Part shown: positions 59,190 to 64,000 of the stretch, piece after piece
Position numbering within the stretch: the stretch's first letter is position 1
Layout: the number at the start of each line of letters is the position of its first letter
From: Pseudoalteromonas undina
Lineage (GTDB): Bacteria > Pseudomonadota > Gammaproteobacteria > Enterobacterales > Alteromonadaceae
Length of the DNA: 64,000 nucleotides
Direction: 5' to 3'
Assembly: GCF_000238275.3 (NCBI RefSeq)
Contig: NZ_AHCF03000003.1
Coordinates: 1,798,001 to 1,862,000 of the forward strand
The notes under the pieces: generated by a model
The model's input: only the letters and a program-made list of their open reading frames with translations
Database searches by the model: none
What the model was told of the DNA's origin: nothing
Translations under genes and position numbers: made by a program

Positions 59190-59701
59190 GTAAAAAAAAT
59201 TTCTTTTCTGTCATTGCTTTAGCTTGTGTTGGTATTTACACACTTTTCACTCATTATACTAGCAAACCAACAATAGAGAATATTGATGGTCTTAACCAAG
59301 CTAAAAGTGTCAAGCAAATAACGTCCCTTGAACTTACTGCTGCTGACATGACTCAAGAGTTGGAAAGCACGCAATTGAAAACGGTTGCAACTAGTAATAC
59401 TAGCTCTCAGCCCTTACCAACAATAACCTCTGTGGCCTATTTACCCAACATAGTAAAAAATACTCAGCCAGTGGCTCAGTACAATGGTGATCTAAATAAT
59501 CACCAGGCATATCAAGATTTCCACCTTGAACAGCAAAGACAGCTCGAACAACGTTTTGTTGTTGCTGCAAAAGCCAAAATATTAAAACTTGAAGACTTAC
59601 TTGCTAAAGGCCGACAAAAAAAGCTTTCACAAGAACAACTACAAGTTGCAATAGATAAAATTAACGCTCTAAAACAAATGCAAATAGATTTAAAAGACTA
59701 A
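59186..59701 (+). CDS. Small membrane-anchored protein, cassette partner
   Basis: The family is not recognised. The 171 residues have one N-terminal hydrophobic helix (FFSVIALACVGIYTLFTHY) and then a soluble extracytoplasmic part that ends in a long charged coiled coil (DFHLEQQRQLEQRFVVAAK and KLSQEQLQVAIDKINALKQM). It overlaps the foldase-like gene by 4 bp. It is the last gene of the operon. A helical, inner-membrane-tethered partner is reminiscent of lipase-specific foldases, but no homology is visible. Confidence 0.6.
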   Translation: MSKKNFFSVIALACVGIYTLFTHYTSKPTIENIDGLNQAKSVKQITSLELTAADMTQELESTQLKTVATSNTSSQPLPTITSVAYLPNIVKNTQPVAQYNGDLNNHQAYQDFHLEQQRQLEQRFVVAAKAKILKLEDLLAKGRQKKLSQEQLQVAIDKINALKQMQIDLKD

Positions 59702-59706
59702 CAACG

Positions 59707-59732
59707 CAAAAAGCCGCCAAATGGCGGCTTTT
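59707..59732 (+). terminator. Terminator of the cassette
   Basis: AAAAGCCGCC pairs with GGCGGCTTTT around a 4-nt loop. It may also serve the convergent ibpA gene. Confidence 0.9.
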
Positions 59733-59760
59733 CACAGGGAAAATACGTGTGCTATCTAAG

Positions 59761-60207
59761 CTATTTACTTTCTAGCATATTGCCTGAGCCAATTTCAATT
59801 TTACGTGGCTTCAGCGCTTCTGGGATCTCACGTTCAAGGTCGATGCTTAGTAAGCCGTTAGCTAGGTCTGCGCCAAGTACTTTAACGTGGTCACCTAACT
59901 GGAACTTACGCTCAAAGTTGCGCTCGGCAATGCCTTGATGAATGAATTTACGTTCATCGTTTTGATCTTTACCTGCTTTAGTGCCTGATACAACTAACGT
60001 GTTGTTTTCAGATTGCAGGCTTAACTCGTCTTCACTAAATCCAGCAACTGCCATAGTGATACGGTATTTGTCTTTATCAAGTGCTTCGATGTTGTATGGA
60101 GGAAAACTTGGCTGCTTGTCAGTTCGTGCAGCGGCATCCATTAATGATGCTAAGTGATCGAAACCAATGAATGAACGGTATAGGGGTGATAAATCTACTG
60201 TACGCAT
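59761..60207 (-). CDS. ibpA: Small heat-shock protein IbpA (Hsp20)
   Basis: This holdase binds unfolding proteins during heat stress. The start at 60207 gives MRTVDLSPLYRSFIGFDHL, the IbpA N-terminus, with GAGGAT 7 nt upstream; the longer frame runs into the leader. The 148 residues contain the alpha-crystallin domain (YRITMAVAGFSEDELSL, FIHQGIAERNFERKFQL, LANGLLSIDLEREIPEA) and a KIEIGSG tail with the IxI-type motif. Confidence 0.95.
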   Translation of the reverse strand: MRTVDLSPLYRSFIGFDHLASLMDAAARTDKQPSFPPYNIEALDKDKYRITMAVAGFSEDELSLQSENNTLVVSGTKAGKDQNDERKFIHQGIAERNFERKFQLGDHVKVLGADLANGLLSIDLEREIPEALKPRKIEIGSGNMLESK

Positions 60208-60211
60208 AATA

Positions 60212-60234
60212 ATATCCTCATATTTAAGCGATAT
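60212..60234 (-). promoter_or_regulatory. Possible RNA thermometer hairpin at the ibpA ribosome site
   Basis: ATATC and GATAT pair weakly across 13 nt and take in part of the GAGGAT ribosome site. A second leader hairpin (TGCC/GGCA, ~60246-60275) lies upstream. An A-U-rich closing helix would melt with heat. Confidence 0.3.
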
Positions 60235-60343
60235 ATTGCTGCCACTTTTCGTTTGAACAAGTAACGGCAAAATTTAATTAATAATATAACTTTCAAATAG
60301 TTCTGTTTAAATGAAGACCCATCAGGCGTCCTCAAATAACTAT

Positions 60344-60369
60344 TTATGGGCGGACAATTTTATTTCAAG
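60344..60369 (-). promoter_or_regulatory. Sigma-32-type promoter of ibpA
   Basis: On the minus strand CTTGAAAT is followed after about 12 bp by GCCCATAA, matching the heat-shock consensus CTTGAAA-n11-16-CCCCATnT with one difference in the -10. It implies a ~130-nt leader. Confidence 0.75.
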
Positions 60370-60497
60370 ATTTTTTTATAAAATATTTTTTATTTTTTTA
60401 CAGGCCCTAAAAAAAGCGAACACAATAATCGTTTTTTTGCACTGTAATAAATAATGAAATTAGTTACACTAGGGTCAACTAATTTGAGGAGAGCGTT

Positions 60498-60761
60498 ATG
60501 TTAACAGTAATTTTTGGCCGTGAAGGCTGCCCTTTTTGTGTTCGCGCTAAAGATGTTGCAGAGCAACTTGCTAATGACCGCGATGATTTTAAATACCGCT
60601 ACATCGACATCATCAAAGAAGGTATCAGTAAAGAAGATTTAGAGAAATCTGCAGGCAAGCCATGTCCGACTGTGCCACAAATTTTTGTAGACCAAACTCA
60701 TATTGGTGGTTTTACAGAATTTGAAGCCTACGCCAAAGAAAACCTAGGCCTTTACCAGTAA
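60498..60761 (+). CDS. grxA: Glutaredoxin 1
   Basis: This 87-residue glutathione-dependent thiol oxidoreductase has the CPFC redox site (Cys11 and Cys14), the cis-Pro segment TVPQIFVDQTHIGGF and the EFEAYAKENLGLY tail, as in E. coli GrxA. It reduces disulfides of cytoplasmic enzymes such as ribonucleotide reductase. TGAGGAGAG precedes the ATG. A weak TTAACCAGCT/AGCTGGTTAA hairpin (60778-60815) follows it. Confidence 0.95.
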   Translation: MLTVIFGREGCPFCVRAKDVAEQLANDRDDFKYRYIDIIKEGISKEDLEKSAGKPCPTVPQIFVDQTHIGGFTEFEAYAKENLGLYQ

Positions 60762-60921
60762 ATTTGTAGGTATATTGTTAACCAGCTTAATTAACGCACA
60801 ACTTGAGCTGGTTAAATTTCGACCAACATCAACCACATATAAATTAGTTGTAATTTATACAAGCATTTGCCTCGTATTTCCTATACAATGCGCGCCTCTT
60901 TAAATTCGTTGAGGCGTATTA

Positions 60922-62751
60922 ATGTCAGAACCAGTCACGTTTGAATCTCTAAATCTTTCTCCTGCAATTTTAAAGGCAGTTGAAGAGTTGGGTTACAAGA
61001 CACCATCTGAAATCCAAGCTCAATGTATACCGTTATTGCTAGAAAGAAAGGACGTACTGGGACTAGCACAAACGGGTACAGGTAAAACAGCAGCATTTGC
61101 ACTGCCATTACTAAATGATATTGACCCGTCTGTGAAACAGCCACAGATCCTTGTACTCACACCAACCCGTGAGCTTGCGATCCAAGTAGCTGAGGCATTT
61201 GAACAATATGCAAAACACACTCGTGGTGTTGAAGTACTGGCACTATATGGTGGCCAGAGCTACAGCATCCAGTTGAGCGCACTTCGTCGTGGCGCACAGA
61301 TTATTGTTGCTACACCGGGTCGTTTAATCGATCACATAAACCGTGGCACTATCAAGTTTGATGCTTTACAAGCACTTGTACTTGATGAAGCCGATGAAAT
61401 GCTACGTATGGGCTTTATCGATGATGTTGAAAACATCATGGAAAAAACGCCGCGTGAAAAGCAAACATGTCTTTTCTCTGCGACTATGCCTAAGCAAATT
61501 CAAAACATCAGCAGCAAATATATGAACAATCCTGAACAGGTTCATATTTCTGCACGCAACTCAACTGTATCGTCAGTAGAGCAAGTGTTTTGGAATGCAC
61601 ACGTACATAAAAACAAAGCCATTGTTCGTTTCTTAGAAGCAGAACAATATGAAGGTGCTATTGTTTTCGTACGTACACGTAACGATACAGTACAACTAGC
61701 TGAGTTATTAGAGCGCGAAGGTTTTTCTGCTGCACCACTTAACGGTGACATGAACCAGCAAGCGCGTGAGCGCACAGTTGATCGTTTAAAAAGCGGCATG
61801 CTAAACGTTGTTATTGCAACAGACGTAGCGGCACGTGGTCTTGATGTAGACCGTTTAAGCTTAGTTATCAACTACGACATTCCACAAGATTCTGAAGCCT
61901 ACGTTCACCGTATCGGCCGTACAGGTCGTGCTGGTCGTACTGGTAAAGCGATTCTTTTCGTTAAGCATAACGAGCGTTATTTACTTAAAAATATCATTCG
62001 TCATACTAAATCTGAAATCGCACAAGTTGAATTACCAACAGCTAAAGTTGTTGAAGAGAAACGTATCAATGCGCTTCAAGAAAAGCTTACGCTTGCACTT
62101 GAAAACAAAGATATTACTTTCTTCAACGAAGTGGCTGCCAACATGGCACAAAAACTTGAGCTTGCTCCTGAAGACTTAGCGGGTGCATTACTGTGTTTAG
62201 CACAGCAACAATCACCAATTAAAGTTGAAGAAGTTAAGATTCAACCGCGTGAACGTAACGAACGCAACCCTCGCAACGACCGTAATGATCGTGGTGACCG
62301 TGGTCGTCGTAACGAACGTGGCGGTGAGCGCGCTGAGCGTAAACCTCGCGAGCGTAATAGCCGTGATGCAGGTCCTATGGATACGTACCGTATCGAAGTA
62401 GGTCGTGAGCATGGTGTTCAGGTTAAGAACATTGTTGGTGCAATTGCTAACGAAGCAGACATTTCAAGCAAGTTTATTGGTGACATTCGTCTTCACGACA
62501 GTCACAGTACGGTACAATTACCGCAAAACATGCCTAAAGATGTACTTGATCACTTCCAAAAAGTGTTTATTTGTAAACGCCCAATGGGTATGACATTAAC
62601 ACAAGATCAAGGCCCTTCTGAGCCACGCGGCGAGCGTTCTGAACGCCCTGCTGGTGACAAGAAGCGTAGCTTTAATAAAGATGGTCAACGCCCTGATAAG
62701 CGTAGCGGCCCTCGTAAAGAACGTCGCCCAGTTAGCTTCACCGCTAAGTAA
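60922..62751 (+). CDS. deaD: DEAD-box ATP-dependent RNA helicase DeaD/CsdA
   Basis: DeaD unwinds RNA in ribosome assembly and cold adaptation. The 609 residues have the Q motif, AQTGTGKT, PTRELAIQV, DEAD at VLDEADEM, SAT, and HRIGRTGRAGRTG. The linker near residues 440-480 is rich in RNERN/RGDRG-type repeats. An RNA-binding DbpA-like domain (TYRIEVGREHGVQVKNIVGA) follows, then a basic tail (ERRPVSF). Confidence 0.96.
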   Translation: MSEPVTFESLNLSPAILKAVEELGYKTPSEIQAQCIPLLLERKDVLGLAQTGTGKTAAFALPLLNDIDPSVKQPQILVLTPTRELAIQVAEAFEQYAKHTRGVEVLALYGGQSYSIQLSALRRGAQIIVATPGRLIDHINRGTIKFDALQALVLDEADEMLRMGFIDDVENIMEKTPREKQTCLFSATMPKQIQNISSKYMNNPEQVHISARNSTVSSVEQVFWNAHVHKNKAIVRFLEAEQYEGAIVFVRTRNDTVQLAELLEREGFSAAPLNGDMNQQARERTVDRLKSGMLNVVIATDVAARGLDVDRLSLVINYDIPQDSEAYVHRIGRTGRAGRTGKAILFVKHNERYLLKNIIRHTKSEIAQVELPTAKVVEEKRINALQEKLTLALENKDITFFNEVAANMAQKLELAPEDLAGALLCLAQQQSPIKVEEVKIQPRERNERNPRNDRNDRGDRGRRNERGGERAERKPRERNSRDAGPMDTYRIEVGREHGVQVKNIVGAIANEADISSKFIGDIRLHDSHSTVQLPQNMPKDVLDHFQKVFICKRPMGMTLTQDQGPSEPRGERSERPAGDKKRSFNKDGQRPDKRSGPRKERRPVSFTAK

Positions 62752-62767
62752 GCAACGACTCTTTAAT

Positions 62768-62803
62768 AAAAAAACCTTGGCATGAAAGTGCCAAGGTTTT
62801 TTT
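62768..62803 (+). terminator. Terminator after deaD
   Basis: AACCTTGGCA pairs with TGCCAAGGTT around TGAAAG, with long A and T runs. It lies 16 bp past the stop. Confidence 0.93.
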
Positions 62804-62910
62804 GTGTCTAGAATTCAGGTATCAGGTCAGCTTAAATTCCGTAACTTGAAGCCGCTAGCCAGTATTAGGTACTTAACTAAAATATTGAATTAAAAATATT
62901 TTGTTTGTTT

Positions 62911-63050
62911 TCTCTAACCAGAGATTGCAGTGAAAACAAGGCGAAATTACGCGTCAATTACTAGCCATTGTAAGTAAATTCAACGCAATTAGCGTTGAAA
63001 AAGCTGCTTGAGATAGCTTTATTATCCAATAACTCAGATTACTTAATGTG
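62911..63050. repeat. Candidate dispersed repeat (Pseudoalteromonas type)
   Basis: The segment contains two hairpins, CAACGC/GCGTTG at 62981-62997 and AAAGCT/AGCTTT near 63000-63020, then TTATCCAATAACTCAG. It resembles interspersed repeats that I recall from other Pseudoalteromonas intergenic regions. It fills most of the 382-bp gene-free gap between deaD and the next gene. No second copy is in this window. Confidence 0.4.
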
Positions 63051-63133
63051 TATAAACATGTTTTCTTTGATTTTTAAAACAATAAAATTTATGTAAACTA
63101 AGCAAAGGCTATAATTCACGGACGAATTAAAAA

Positions 63134-63724
63134 TTGAAAAGAAATTACGACAACTTACTCTTTGTAGTAATAATGTTACCTATTTTATTATGCATCATTA
63201 TTCCTATTTTAATGGACTTTACAGATCCACCATTTATCACAAATGAAATATACGACGTTATTTTCTTTATAGCATTCCCTATTATTTGTGGCGCATCATT
63301 CATCTATTTAAATATACTTGTATTCAATAAATATAGACGCTGCAGTAAATACAGAGAGCATCTTAAATATAGTTTTTCAGATACAAAAACGAAATTATCA
63401 TTAATATTCGCGTACCCATTAATCCCTTTGTTAATCTATGCAAGTCTCTATTTTTTATTCTCTGCCCCCATTAAATTATGGGCTTACTACACGCAAGGCG
63501 ACTATTGGTATAAGGAATATATCCTAACTGATGTACAAAAGTGTGGTTCTGATTATGAAGATAATTGTACTCGTTTATATTTTAAAGATCCTAAAACAAA
63601 CGAAACTCATGATTTTAGGTGGTACGACGATAAGTCTACAATAATGAATAACAAAAACGATTATGTTTATATTTTTGGTGAGGCTAGTTTGTTTGGTTAT
63701 ATAGTGAGAGATTTAGAAAGGTAA
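63134..63724 (+). CDS. Hypothetical membrane protein
   Basis: The family is not recognised. The 196-residue frame begins at TTG; an ATG 13 codons in (63173) is an alternative. Three hydrophobic helices occur (residues ~8-28, ~43-63, ~90-115), followed by a soluble C-terminal domain with Cys in KCGSDYEDNC and several aromatic residues. It is strikingly AT-rich, suggesting recent acquisition. It is followed by a perfect hairpin. Confidence 0.55.
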   Translation: MKRNYDNLLFVVIMLPILLCIIIPILMDFTDPPFITNEIYDVIFFIAFPIICGASFIYLNILVFNKYRRCSKYREHLKYSFSDTKTKLSLIFAYPLIPLLIYASLYFLFSAPIKLWAYYTQGDYWYKEYILTDVQKCGSDYEDNCTRLYFKDPKTNETHDFRWYDDKSTIMNNKNDYVYIFGEASLFGYIVRDLER

Positions 63725-63758
63725 CTTAGACTTACTTTGAATATTACAGCACTTTTAT

Positions 63759-63788
63759 ATAAACCTCACTCGAGTGAGTGAGGTTTAT
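63759..63788. terminator. Perfect hairpin between convergent genes
   Basis: ATAAACCTCACTC pairs with GAGTGAGGTTTAT around GAGT. The long 13-bp stem lacks a strong U-tract on either strand but sits between convergent stops, so it is probably a bidirectional terminator. Confidence 0.65.
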
Positions 63789-63803
63789 GAATCAAGATAT
63801 AAG

Positions 63804-64000
63804 TTAAGGCGCCACAGCGGGATACACGTAGCTGGCATCAAGTCCTAATGGGATACCGAGTGCCCAGTAGCCTAGCAAGAAGATACTCCAACCGATCATA
63901 AAGGCGATTGAATACGGTAGCATCATCGCGATAAGCGTACCTATGCCTGTGCCTTTAACGTATTTTTGACAGTACACCACCACCAGCGGGAAGTATGGCA
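63804..64000 (-). CDS. AbgT-family transporter, C-terminal end (partial)
   Basis: The right edge cuts the gene. The 65 visible codons on the minus strand begin PYFPLVVVYCQKYVKGTGIG, continue through two membrane helices (LIAMMLPYSIAFMIGWSIFL) and end at TAA after YPAVAP. This matches the C-terminus of AbgT-type transporters, which carry p-aminobenzoyl-glutamate or act as drug exporters. The substrate is not determinable here. Confidence 0.85.
   Translation of the reverse strand, partial: PYFPLVVVYCQKYVKGTGIGTLIAMMLPYSIAFMIGWSIFLLGYWALGIPLGLDASYVYPAVAP

Overview
The window is a chromosomal segment of a marine gammaproteobacterium, most likely Pseudoalteromonas (Alteromonadales). The inference rests on AT-rich DNA with many GTG starts, gamma-type gene orders (cmoA-cmoB, purM-purN, dnaQ/rnhA/yafS/gloB/mltD, metY-rimP-nusA-infB-rbfA-truB-rpsO-pnp-nlpI), a seven-copy tRNA-Asp array and heptamer repeats. 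Nearly all of it is core genome. No phage, integron, CRISPR array or intact insertion sequence is visible.

Layout. 0-4.3 kb: an alpha/beta hydrolase-OsmC fusion cut by the left edge, a small accessory pair (aspzincin-like M35 metallopeptidase plus exported partner), a secreted hydrolase, a small coiled-coil protein and a pentapeptide-repeat protein. 4.4-13.2 kb: aspS, a DUF72 protein, a YgjP-like metallopeptidase, a CheX-like DUF3334 protein, tRNA wobble modification (cmoA, cmoB), purine synthesis (purM, purN) and a DUF3108 protein. 13.2-21.4 kb: yafJ, fadE with a FadR-like site, a two-gene ABC exporter, a lipoprotein S9 peptidase and a membrane-bound XRE regulator. 21.6-28.4 kb: seven tRNA-Asp genes with a strong promoter, then the dnaQ-rnhA-yafS-gloB-mltD neighbourhood. 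28.4-33.3 kb: a GH109-type enzyme, an M28 peptidase lipoprotein and three tandem EF-hand microproteins with a foldable 98-nt element between two of them.

33.3-37.1 kb is a copper-homeostasis operon: a MerR-type regulator, the Cu+ ATPase CopA and, behind it, a decayed cupredoxin gene. 37.2-43.0 kb is a six-gene Mrp Na+/H+ antiporter operon with fused A and B subunits. 43.2-54.98 kb is the translation/RNA-decay supercluster on the minus strand, read from the initiator tRNA through rimP, nusA, infB, rbfA, truB, rpsO and pnp to nlpI, with a metallopeptidase-like gene overlapping nlpI. Control signals include an intrinsic terminator in the rimP leader and a 20-bp stem in the pnp leader. 55.3-64 kb: an iron-sulfur photolyase-like protein, a three-gene cassette (secreted phospholipase/P1-nuclease-like enzyme, parvulin-like foldase, small anchored protein), the heat-shock gene ibpA behind a sigma-32-type promoter, grxA, deaD, a small membrane protein and the 3' end of an AbgT-family transporter.

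Most worth a second look: the cupredoxin pseudogene behind copA, the structured element among the EF-hand genes, the enzyme-foldase-anchor cassette, the M35/exported-partner pair, and the matched arms that flank most of the tRNA-Asp copies. None of these is shown to be a wholly new system. The functional readings are inferences from sequence alone.
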